Positions 11,156-21,923 of a stretch of DNA of 64,000 nt are shown in pieces (position 1 is the stretch's first letter; every line of letters starts with the position of its first letter). The position numbers and the translations under genes were made by a program. Under the pieces are notes generated by a model, which saw only the letters and a list, made by a program, of their open reading frames with translations, had not been told where the DNA came from and searched no databases. Source of the stretch: Colocasia esculenta (Eukaryota > Streptophyta > Magnoliopsida > Alismatales > Araceae); NCBI GenBank assembly GCA_014218235.1, contig CM024755.1, forward strand, positions 102,404,948 to 102,468,947, in the 5' to 3' direction.

Positions 11156-11779
11156 TTAAACCAATCTAACATGCATGAGCCCAGATTTATCAATGACCAT
11201 AGGCCCTTTACAGGAATGCGGAACAGTGTTCGCCCACCCATATACATCATTGCGCCTAACCTTAACAGAATGGTTGGCAAGGGCATCAGCAAACTGATTA
11301 GCTTCACGGTAAACATGAGTTAGAGAAATATTATGCTGAGTGAGAACAGAAAAGGCTTCACGCCACCATCTATATGAACACCACGAAAGCATCTTCTGAT
11401 CACGTATGGAGTTTACCAGAGTTTGGGAATCAGAATACACGACAGATAACTGGTAGCGCCTTGAAGCAGCCAGCTTCAGGCCATCACAGAGAGCCCGGAC
11501 TTCAGCGATCATACTAGTGCCAAACCCATAAAAATGTGAGAAAGCCATATGAAGATTACCATGGGAGTCCCGAATACATCCACCATCACCACAGTCCCTG
11601 AGGTTACCTTTGCAAGCACCATCAACATTGAGACTAAAATACCTTATGGGAGGAATCCATCGAACCAGTATAATCAATTTAGCAGAACACTTGGGAGCAT
11701 AACCGAACTCATGAAGCACCTGCATATCAGAGAAAGTCGGTTCCACCTTAAAGCTGACGTTGGTTAAGGCATGGACCAC
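11156..11779 (-). pseudogene. LINE RNase H domain
   Basis: A minus-strand frame of about 207 codons with the RNase H pattern: NVDGA (first Asp), AEVRAL (Glu), YSDSQ (second Asp) and REANQFADALA (final Asp). This is the RVT_3-type RNase H at the C-terminus of many plant L1 ORF2 proteins. It would remove template RNA during reverse transcription. It is separated from the RT part by frame changes. Confidence 0.85.
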
Positions 11780-11854
11780 CGTAGCTTTAATATTGTTGAT
11801 GATAGCCCCTGAAGTGTTGGAGATACTCTCAAACCTTCTAATGCATCTTTCTTT

Positions 11855-12238
11855 CTAGATATACCAGAGCATAAGAGTTAGGGAGTAAAGAGCAACGAAT
11901 CCTATAGGAGACCGAACATTATAGTGCTGCATAAAGCTCCAGAGACGGCCAGTGATATGATTATAAAGAGTGACCCTAGGGGATATCAGCGGACTAAACC
12001 AGCGCCAGAGATTTGAAGCAATATCACTGTGAATAAAGAGGTGGTCAAGGTCTTCTGAACTTGGATGAATACAGCAGGAGCAACGGGAAGCCAGGGGGAT
12101 ACCAGTTTCAGTGATCCGGCCATCAACAGGAACCGCCCGGTTCATAATTTTCCAAGAGAAAAGAGATGCTCTATGGTAAAAGGAATGGTGCCAGATATTT
12201 GCCAAGGCCGGCCTTTGGATACCCTTCAGTCTAATCAA
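11855..12238 (-). pseudogene. LINE zf-RVT segment
   Basis: Contains WHHSFYHRASLFSWKI and a Cys-rich CSCCIHPSSEDLDHLF stretch, the zf-RVT signature between RT and RNase H in plant L1 elements. It is in a different frame from the RT, which ends at 12235, so a frameshift separates them. Confidence 0.75.
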
Positions 12239-13968
12239 ATATACATAGATTTAGTAGCAAAAGACCCATTGTCAGACGCCACCCAGAAACACCTGTCTTC
12301 TTCAGTAGAAAGGACCAGCCCATCCATGAGAGATTGAGGAATGAAAGACCTGAGGGGATGTGAGGCGTTCAAGGCCACCTCATTCAGGGAGGCGTCAACA
12401 TTCACAGGGCTCACCTGAATAACTTTACTAAGGGGAGAGTCACCAATCCAGACATCTTGTAAAATCCGAATCTTCCTTCCATCGCCATGGACCCATCTGG
12501 TATTCTCACTCAGAACTTTAACAGCTTCCATGTACACAATTTTAGGAATCCCAGGGATGCTAGTTAAGCTGTCAAATGAGTACCGTCTTCTAGCATAGGC
12601 AGCCCATAGAGAAGAACTATGATTAATATTCCAAAGTTGTTTCACAGCCAAAGCGACCTGCATATTCCAAAGACTACGAACACCCAACCCTCCTTCCTTA
12701 ATGGGCCTTTGAATAGAGGACCAGGCGACCCAGTGGCGGCGATGAGCACCATCAACACCATTCCAGAAGAAAGCTACTGAAGCTCTTTCAATATAAGCAA
12801 TAATAGATTTAGGGATGTAAGAGGCAGCAGCCAGATAGATTGGTAAAGAGGAAATAATTGAGTTTATCAAAGTTATTTTCCCAACTTGAGACAACAATTT
12901 AGACTTCCAGGAGTGAAACTTACCATTAACTTTATCAATCAAGGAGCCATAATCTTCAGTCTTCATTCTACCAGGCTTCAGAGGGACCCCAAGATACTTG
13001 ATAGTACCGACTTTCCTAGAGAAACCTGTGATCTCTTTGATGTTATGGACTGTGTGAGCAGAAGCTTTAGAAGAAACCATAAAATAGATCTTATTTGGAT
13101 TAACTTGCTGACCAAAGGACATAGCATAGTTGTTAAGAAAATCCATCAACCTGCGGACAGTTCTCACATGCCCATTCGTAAAAACCAAAGTGTCATCGGC
13201 ATAAAGAAGATGGGAGGGGGGCGGGCATCCCCTGGGGCCAGCAAATGGGAGGGTGTAACCAGTCTCCACCATGTTCTTTAGACCTCTACTTAAGGCTTCT
13301 TCCAAAATAATGAACAAAGCAGGGGCGATAGGATCACCTTGGCGCAGACCTCTGGAGGATTTGAAGTAGCCAGCTGGAGAACCATTAAACAAAACTGAAA
13401 ACCAGCAGTTAGAGATCATCATTTCAATATAGGAGATAAATCTGGAGGAGAACCCAAATTTTTTGAGAACTGCAAAGAGAAAATTCCACTCCACACTGTC
13501 ATAAGCCTTTTTAATATCCAATTTGAAGATCACATTGTTTCCTCTTATTTTCCTGCCAATATCACGGACCAACTGCCTCGCCATTGTTACATTGTCCAAG
13601 ATGTACCTGCCCTTGACAAAAGCACCCTGCTCTTGGGAAATAATCACAGGAAGGATATCAGTCAATCTATCACAAAGGATCCTTGACACAATTTTATACG
13701 AGAAATTACATAAGCTGACAGGTCTGTAATCGTTGAAAGAGGTGGGACATCTATTTTTAGGAATCAAAGCAATATGCATAGCAGTGACACTTCTAGGAAA
13801 GGAGAAACCACTGAAAAAACCTTTAACTGCATTGAAGACATCAGTTCCCACAATATCCCAGCAAGTAGTATAAAATGAGCCAGTGAATCCATCCGGCCCA
13901 GGAGCACTGTTACCATTCAAATCCCAAACAGCCCTTTTTACTTCATCCATATCTGGAATCTTACACAA
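12235..13968 (-). pseudogene. LINE reverse transcriptase (ORF2, central part)
   Basis: A long minus-strand frame with RT motifs in order: SAPGPDGF, FNDYRPVSLCN, EQGAFVKGR, FKLDIKKAYDSV, SRGLRQGDP, HLLYADDTLVF (catalytic YADD) and IKYLGVPL, followed by GGLGVRSL. It lies in the same frame as the endonuclease segment above 13978, from which a single TAG codon (13978-13980) separates it, so the two formed one ORF2. A TGA at 12235 and a frameshift end it. Confidence 0.9.
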
Positions 13969-13977
13969 AGCAGAATT

Positions 13978-15141
13978 CTAGTCAGGAGACACAAGCTCCG
14001 GAATAACGTTGATAAGAGAATCATCAATAGAATTACCTAAAGAGAGAAGGAGAGTTTCAAAGTATTTAACCGCCGTTTTAGACAACAGATCCTGATCTTC
14101 GGACCATTGACCATCCACCTGAAGTCTGAGAATTTGATTTCTTCTCCTATTACCTTGGACAACTGCATGGTAAAACGCAGTGTTTTTATCCCCATCATCC
14201 AACCAATTCAGCCTTGATTTTTGGGCCCAAAAAGTTTGCACACAGGTTATAGCTTTTTTAAGGTTGGCATTGGAAGCTCCCAGAGATGATCGATTACCCT
14301 CTGTTGGATTATTATCAAAATCTTCTTGCTTCTCCTTCACCTCACTCTCCAGTCTGATAACATTAATGTTGATATCACCAAATTCAGATTTGTTCCAGCT
14401 GCAAAGTGCCAGTCTGACGGCCTTTAACTTGAGTTGAAGATTTTGAAATTGATTATAGTGCTCACTTCTAACCCCCTCCCAAGCAGTTTGAACCGTTTTC
14501 AAGAATGAAGCATGAGAAGACCACATAGACTGATAGATGAATCTGGCAGAACCTCTACCAGAAGTGACACAGGACGCCATGATAGGAGCATGGTCTGAAG
14601 GCCCCCTAATAAGGTGCTTTACCTGAAATCCAGGAAAGGAAGAGTCCCAGTAGCTGTTAATGAAAAACCTGTCTAACCTGGCTTTCACAGATGCTAACCC
14701 AGTTCTGTTGTTCGACCATGTGAATTGGGGACCAATAAAACCCATATTAGTGAGGGAAGAGGCCGAAATGCAGGCATTGAATTCCATGATAGCTTTAAGA
14801 CTAGGAGGGCGACCACCCTTCTTCTCTGCAGGAGATGTAACACAGTTAAAATCACCTCCCACTAACCAAGGAACTGAGACATTAGTGGACAGGTTAATAA
14901 GTTCGTCATAAAGAAGCCGTCTGTGACTGTAGTTGCATGAACCATACACAGCAGTGACCATGTACTGAACACCATCCGTGTTATGAATAGATATGGTAAT
15001 ATGTTGATCACTAGAGTTGACCGTGGATATGGACATGTGGCGCCAGAAAATCCATAACTTGGAATCATCCCCCTGATTGCCAGTGTAATTATCCATCTTT
15101 AGAAACCTACAGATTCCATCGGCCCTGTGTAAAGCAAACAT
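13978..15141 (-). pseudogene. LINE apurinic-like endonuclease (ORF2, N-terminal part)
   Basis: Contains VTAVYGSCNYS, PWLVGGDFNCV, RLDRFFIN and GPSDHAPI, the APE-type endonuclease blocks that nick target DNA. The start of the domain (WNIRG, near 15225-15240) is in another frame, so a small indel lies around 15180-15215. The C-terminal half has FWAQKSRLNWLDDGDKNTAFYH, the usual linker to RT. Confidence 0.85.
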
Positions 15142-15253
15142 CGGCTCAGCAATAACTATGATATCAAAACCATGCTTCTGAGAGATTTGGCGAAGGTGAC
15201 GTCTGGAGGCCTATTGGAAATGCCTCGGATATTCCAATATAGAATAGGGCTAG

Positions 15254-16777
15254 TCATGAAGAAGAATAACCGGAAGCAGACCCCACCACCTTAGCTCTAG
15301 ATCGAGTACACATTCCTTCTTTCTGTTGAATTTGGCCCCCGGTGGATATCACAATATTTGGCATGAAAATATTTTCTTTCTGGGCTAGCTCGGATACCGT
15401 CATGGCGGAAGATTCTATAGGCTGTTGGATATCAGTTTTAGGAAAGGAGTAATTAGGTAATGTTCTCTCTTCTCCGGCAAGGATCGTCATCGGTTCACAC
15501 CTTTCCTCGCCGCCGGCCACCGTCGCATCCGGTTCAGCAAAGTCCAGCGTAGGTGTTGCATGCGTTGCATGCATCCCATGCAACGTAAAAGAGATCACTT
15601 TACCCTGGGACAACCGGTCCTGTATAGAGGCATCAGAAACTATGGTAGTAACAGGATGTGAAGCTTCTCTCCTATCCTGAATAACCCTTTCTTCATCATC
15701 ACCCCCACTCTGGTTAGGGGACATAGGAATCCGCTGATTAACGTACTCAAAGCAAACTTGAGGAGTATTGTCTTTCTTAGTAGAGGACCCCTCCTGAACC
15801 CTCACATCAGAGATATCCTCCTCCTGAAGGATAGAAAAAGTATTCCTGAGACCCACATCATCAGAAGAAACATTGTTAATCTTCTGGCGCCAAACTTTTT
15901 TGGCAGTCACTCCATTATCCTAGTTTTCCTGTTCCTTGTGATTAGTATCAATGGGATAGTTGAGACCTTTGGTTTCCACGTCCACCTTCTTAACTCGCCT
16001 GGTGCAATCAGCTTGATTGTGGCCTAGCTTATGACAGAAACTGCAAACAACTGGGACCTTGTAGTATACGATCCTCTGCCAGAAACCAGTCGAACCACAT
16101 CCAATCCATAGTCTCTCCGGGTGATCCTTATTGATATCCAACTCAACACAGATAAAAGCTTCACTAGTTTGAGTTAAAGCCAACGTAGGCTCATGAATGC
16201 GAAGCACTTGACCTATATTCCCAACAATGGATTTAAGAAAATCCTCATAATAAAAGTTAACAGGTAACATGGGTAGACCTATCCATATTGGCATGATGGT
16301 GGGATCAGCTTCGAAATCAAAGTTTGCCTCCCATCTAAAAAATCTGTAAAGGAGACCTTTGATGTACAAACTTCTCCTCATGATAACCGACAAGAAGTCA
16401 TCTTCAGCATCAAATCTAAGAAGCAGATGCCTCTTATTTAACATGCTAACAATGTAATCATCCTTTAGATTCAATCGCTGGGACATAAAAGACTTGAAAT
16501 CCGGTATGGAGCAGCGGCCATAAGAACACCTAACTATCAGGGCAAGCTTTAAAGTGTTTATCGATTTTCCTACCTCCTCCTGTGAGAAGAAGACAACCGG
16601 TTCCCTAGAATCTGTGAAGGAAGGCGTTTTAACTCCAATATTAGCCGTTGGAGGAGGCTTGGTTGCTGCGATAATCTGAGCATAAGAATGCCTCACAGGA
16701 ATGACATGCTCCGCTGCTTCTGCCATGACGGATCCGCCGGAGAGCCAACGCCGCCAGCCACAAGGGCCAGCGGCCAA
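15254..16777 (-). pseudogene. LINE ORF1 (DUF4283-like, CCHC knuckle)
   Basis: The minus-strand frame at 15920-16777 holds a DUF4283-like core (LIVRCSYGRCSIPDF, WIGLPMLPVNFY, ALTQTSEAFICVELD) and a CCHC knuckle CSFCHKLGHNQADC (C-x2-C-x4-H-x4-C). A single TAG at 15920-15922 separates it from a frame at 15254-15910 that continues in the same register. ORF1 proteins bind element RNA. The N-terminus is taken from the first Met after the tandem 5' repeat. Confidence 0.8.
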
Positions 16778-16811
16778 GACCTGCGCTGGCGAAAGACCAA
16801 GATCCCCAGAG

Positions 16812-16868
16812 CTTCTCTCTCCTCTTTTTCAATCACGAAAGACCTTCTCTCTCCTCTTTTTCAATCAC
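16812..16868. repeat. Tandem 25-bp repeat at the LINE 5' end
   Basis: CTTCTCTCTCCTCTTTTTCA (continuing ATCAC) occurs at 16812-16836 and again at 16844-16868, spaced by seven bases. In sense it is a purine-rich duplicate at the extreme 5' end of the LINE. Confidence 0.75.
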
Positions 16869-18625
16869 AAACCACAGTCACAACCAATCATTTAAGCTAT
16901 AAGCGCACAAGCAAACCATTGCCTAGGCTATAAGCTTCACAGGCGAGTCTCAAGTACGTGGGTAACAGGACTGCTAACCAAAACCTGGCCCTTTATACCC
17001 CAAACCACAATATGTCGCAAGCCACACACCGAATGGCAGGGCTGGCTACAACGGCCAATCCTTCACACACGAAAACCATATACGGAAGCTTACTCGAGGA
17101 AGGGTAAAGCACATTGAGTGGAAGGTCACACCACACGACCTCCACGAAACATAGTTCCACGTCAACACCAAAAAAGACTGGTATACGACATACCACCACA
17201 AACCATTACCCACACAGGGTACATGCACCTATTACCACAAGGTACCAGCACGGAGACTGCAAGTAAACCAGTACTGTAACAGGGCACACCATAGCGAGCT
17301 AAACCACATTTGGTGAGTCAACACTCACCAACCATAACCAAAATTGTGCCACCACTCGAGCACACCGCAAGCTACAACCGCAGTCACAACTGTGCCAACA
17401 CCAGGGCACACCTCGAACGGGTCAAACCTCGACTACGAGTCACAAACTCACGAGCCACAGCCAGTGGCAAAGCACGAGTCGGAAAGGAACGACGCACCAC
17501 CAAATGGGAACGAACTACTAGCTGATCAGGCCAATATCCAACCCGGACAACACAACACAAGAACAACCTCTCAGTCTTGTAGCCACGGACCCTCAGTCCA
17601 GCTATGGCTCCACAAACTCACAAGTCAAGCAACTAACTGTGGAGACTAACAAACACCACCACTACCTGCAGTCTCACACACTGTAGGCCCATGCCTGGCA
17701 CCTTTAGGGACTCAGGCCCGAGCTCCCTAAAGTGAGGCACTGGAACAGGACTAGCTGGGGCCCAGTACGTCTACTGGTGTCCGTACCCCCAACCACGAGC
17801 GCGCTACAAGCGACTGCACACCCACAAACACAAGCCGCTGCCCTACTGTCGTCTTTCCCTCAGCCGGACGTACAACTCAAACACAGGAGTGAGGGTGTCC
17901 AGGACAGACGACACAGACCTCGACGGTACCACGCAAGTACCTGGACAAACCCCGAGCACAACAAACACACGTGCCTGGCTCACAAAGAACCTGGGGTACC
18001 CGACTAGAGAGGCATTCCGGAACAGGCGTTGGACCACCACACTCTGCAAGCTCAAACCACGATATATACTCAAACACTTTCTATTACCAATCACGATACA
18101 TATGTTAGGAATAGCTTGTTCCAGTCACCTTGTGACGTACAAGCTAACCTACACAATCACACACATAAACCATATTAATAATAACACCACAGCCTGTCAT
18201 CGGTCACCTTGTGACCTCCACTACCGCACTAAACACAGTACACGATAATCACGTAATAACCATACTTATACTTTACTAATTTTCCATCGAGGATAACTTA
18301 TAAAAGATCCTAAAGGATCAAGGATAGGTTCAAACGTGAACCTCACTGCCACAACACCACGAACTAACCACAATAATTAAGATACAATAAACCCGACGAC
18401 GTACGATGTGCCATGTACACAAACCATATGCTTGGCTTCCAAATCACGTAAACTCCATGCTAATTATATAAATAACACATTGGCCACATATAACCAGCCC
18501 ACCTTGTGAGCAACACGCTTCGTGAGCGTAGCAAGTGCACTGGCTCCACCTGTCATTTCCATGCACAACAAATACCACTAACCGGATATTCAAAATACAG
18601 AAAGCATGCATAACGGGACCTCTCA

Positions 18626-19325
18626 GCTAAGGTCGCGACAAGGGGCAAGGTCGCCTTCAGAACGCGACGCCCCGACATGCCGCATTCAAACCATGAACGC
18701 GATGGATCGAGCTGTCGTGTTAACAACGCAACACCCAGGGCTGTCGCCTTTACAGACACAAACCCTAATCCAGGAGAAACTCCTCGAATCACCATTCCAG
18801 AACATTCAAACCACGATTAATTCACATTTTCCATGCTTTAATGGATACCCTAGCATGGCATCTACAATTTTCAAAGCAATAAACAAACTAACATGCAATC
18901 CACAACACGAAACAAGGTAGAACACCCTACCTTCGTGAAGAACGCAAAAACCAAAGATCCCTCGGCGTTTCCCCCGCTCCACACGACGTCCTCGCGGCGA
19001 GAACACGCCCTACGCACCTCCAGAACCTCGAACCGTCCGAAGGAACCCCGCAGCAGCTTCCCCTGGTCGAGCAGAGCCTGTGAAAGCTCTGTTCAACCAG
19101 GGTTCCTTAAAAACGCATTGCAGTTGAGAACGCGACGTAGCCCTACGTCGCAACCTGAATGCGACGTAGGCGGCCGTCGCCTTCCCACTCCTGACGTCAG
19201 CAAGCCCTGCCCCACGCGCGACATGTGGCGTGCATGCATACGTCAACTCAAACAGCGGCAACAGGAATGCGACCACCAGGGCTGTCGCATTCAAAACGCG
19301 ACGCACACCCCTGTCGCGTTCACAG
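18626..19325. repeat. Clusters of GCGAC/GTCGC inverted motifs in element B LTR
   Basis: Two clusters, 18626-18745 and 19124-19325. Examples are AATGCGAC and GTCGCATT around ten bases (19265-19290), AACGCGAC and GTCGCGTT around ten bases (19293-19320), and GCGACGTAG and CTACGTCGC around two bases (19132-19151). The right LTR carries the same sites at about 24297-24430 and 24795-24993. Confidence 0.7.
19061..19102. repeat. 17-bp-arm hairpin in element B LTR
   Basis: CCCTGGTCGAGCAGAGC and GCTCTGTTCAACCAGGG flank an eight-base loop. In the right LTR (24733-24774) the second arm reads GCTCTGTTCGACCAGGG, leaving only one non-Watson-Crick pair. It lies between the two GCGAC clusters. Confidence 0.7.
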
Positions 19326-19480
19326 GCAGAAAACCTGTGAGCACTTTGGGCCCAATCTGGCGGCCCACCAAGCCTCACAACGCGCGTAAACACCTGAAAC
19401 ACGCACTAATGGGCCACACATTGGCCACCAAACCTACTAAGAAGGGATCCGCAAAGATCCGAAAAATGTGCGATGTTACA

Positions 19481-21909
19481 TTATCATCACCTAAAAAGAA
19501 ATGTTGTCCTCGACATACAAAGCAAATCACAACAAACCAGATTATCACCTAAAAAGAAACAAAACCATATATAGAGCAAGTAGGATACGCTTCCTTTGTA
19601 TCTTTCTCTTTAATCATCTGCGCTAACTGATCCATCTGTTCATTCCCATGTTTGTTCTGCCTTTCCTTTCTTTTCAATTCATTCCACAACTGCCTTACTT
19701 TGTAATTTCAATCTGCTATTTCCTGACCTTTTATCCGTAGGCGATTCTACCTTGCTGGTGGCGCTTTATCTCCTTGGACTGAACCTACTTTCACATTTTT
19801 TCGGCTGTGTTTGCAACATTTTTTTCAGGATCGCTTTACTTTTCTCGAGTATCTTGCACTGTAATAGTTTACCATGCTATAATCTTTCCAAATTCTTGGA
19901 TTTTTCGGTGCCATTTTCCTTTTTTTTTTATTTATCATTGCTTACTGTTACCCTGCCTTATCTGTATTTACATTCGCAACTGTCATTTTCATTGTTTTTT
20001 TTTTTCAAAGAAAACCAATCACCATCTTTGAATTTCTTGCCCTTTTTATATTATTCTGCCCATACCGCTTTAAATCATTCTGATTAAAAACCATAATAAC
20101 CTCTGTTCCTTTATTCGCTACACAAAACTTTATACTTTCTCCTTATTCAAGCAAACCTTGAACAATACGTGAATATTAACTTTTTCTTGCTTCCGCTTCC
20201 GCTGCGCTACTCTGATCACACTGAACAGTTTTGCAAAATATTCCACAATTTCTGTTCTCATTATTACTTTCAATTACTTTCTTCTGGCTTCAACTGTATT
20301 CATTTCTAACTTTAACTGCTTCTCAAATCATCTTATTCAATTAATTCATGCTGAAAATATTACTGCAATTTCTGACCTACCAAACCGCTATTGACATGTT
20401 GTACTCTTCATATACCTTTCTTGCTTTACTGACATTCTCTGGCTAATCTCATAATTTTGTTGCATAACCTTTCCAAATATTCTTTAATTAGTCTGTTCCT
20501 GCTCTTGCATGAAACTCTGGAATATCTTAATAATAGTCCATTTCTGCTCTATTGAATCATTTCTTTGCACCGATATGCAAACTCTAACTGACATTTCCTG
20601 AATCATCTAATTTTATTCACTTCATCATTTGCTAAATTCTTCTTTTCTCTGGTCCATATTTCTTTTTTATCTAAACTGCCAATCATTCTAATCATAACAT
20701 CTTTTCCGCAAATACTTCTCTTATTCATTCTGCTGCCTGGCTAATCTTGCTGTACCATTCATACTATAAATCTTTCTAGTATCTAATCATCCTTCTTTAA
20801 AATACAGCAAAAACTCAAATTTGAATACCAATTTCTTTAAATATATCAACTTGCTCTGTCTGCTTCCCTTATTCCATTAAATGCTCTTTTTTCAAATAAC
20901 ATAAATATTACAATCTGCCTTGCTATTTTCCTCAACTCAATGTTTATTAACTGCTTCTCCATTAATGCGTTTCTTTCCATTCTATTTCATTTGCCTTGAA
21001 CTCATTCCAATATACTTAACTTTAATTTTGATTTTCCTCAAACTGCTCATAGTTAGCAACTTTCATTGTTTTTATCTCTAGCACAACAATCTTTATTAAC
21101 TCTCTCTGAAGAATTCCTCATAACCTGCCATTCACCAACTAAATATTTTTCTTATGCGATTCTTAGAAAATCTCTTTGCACACTGATTCCTCTTTTCTTT
21201 CTCTTTATTCAACTGATCCTTTCTATACATATTTATACAAATCCTCATATCAAACTTCATATTACCATCATTATTCATAACAACACTTTTTCTCAAATTT
21301 CTGATCTCAAGCATATTTAATCTATCTGCCATAAACCACTGCTCCCTTCTGTACCAGTACTTTTTTTTTAAAAGCTGATCTGCCTTACTTAATCATGCCA
21401 AATTTTTTATAACACAAATCACATTCTCATTCATACTATTTCTTGATATCATCTGACTCAGATCTCTGATGCCACAATACCTCTACTGAGGTTTTCAACT
21501 ATATTTTGCATATTTAATCACACACACTGACCTGTTCCTCATCACCTTGTTACCATATACCTGTCTCTGCTAACTCTATATCTCATTATAACTTATTTAC
21601 TGAATTCCATATCCAAACTTCTTAATCTCCTCAATTCCTTTAACTGCGAATCTTTAACAACCAAACTGATCTATCACAAACCAGCACGCTGGTATAATCA
21701 CATAGATTATACCACCTCTAATTACATCAACTTTCAATAACTGCTAACAACTAAATTTCTCAACACAAAAAGACGTTTTATAGAACAAAAACTCAGATAA
21801 ATACTACCTTAACCAACACAAAACCAAAGACTTACTACCAACAGTGGACATTAATCCATGTATTGGGACATTATACTCTCAATATCTTTTCATATTCTAA
21901 CTGGACATT
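19481..21909 (-). other. Complete internal region of element B (non-coding)
   Basis: 2429 bp between the two LTRs, purine-rich in sense and without gag, protease or RT similarity. Near 19481-19520 is a degenerate polypurine tract region, and the motif CCTAAAAAGAAA is repeated at about 19490 and 19547. An element with LTRs and no coding region would depend on proteins of another element (inference). Confidence 0.65.
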
Positions 21910-21921
21910 GCTCTGATACCA
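21910..21921 (-). other. Primer-binding site of element B (right copy)
   Basis: GCTCTGATACCA on the plus strand, two bases from the LTR at 21924. Confidence 0.85.
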
Positions 21922-21923
21922 AC

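Larger units (their letters stand above)
10972..16867 (-). mobile_element. L1-type LINE with RNase H, inside element B LTR
   Basis: About 5.9 kb on the minus strand. Order in sense: tandem 5' repeat, ORF1 (DUF4283-like plus CCHC knuckle), endonuclease, reverse transcriptase, zf-RVT, RNase H and an AT-rich tail with several TAA/TTA units (10997-11020). Boundaries come from comparison with the uninterrupted LTR, where ...CACAGG (ending 10971 here) joins CAAACC (resuming 16868). No target duplication is visible. Single amber stops and frameshifts interrupt the frames, so the copy is dead but largely complete. Confidence 0.9.
10358..19480 (-). repeat. Left LTR of element B, split by a LINE
   Basis: LTR parts are 10358-10971 and 16868-19480 (about 3227 bp together), against 3229 bp in the right copy at 21924-25152. 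On the plus strand it runs from TGTGACAGCC to CGATGTTACA. Numerous GCGAC/GTCGC motifs in inverted pairs lie at 18626-18745 and 19124-19325, and a long hairpin at 19061-19102. Confidence 0.85.

Noticed and set aside
9557..21332. A 66-codon minus-strand frame present in both B internal copies (9557-9757 and 21132-21332)
   Set aside because: The DNA copies are nearly identical, so the frame is shared by descent; the few differences mostly change the amino acid, which does not suggest protein constraint.
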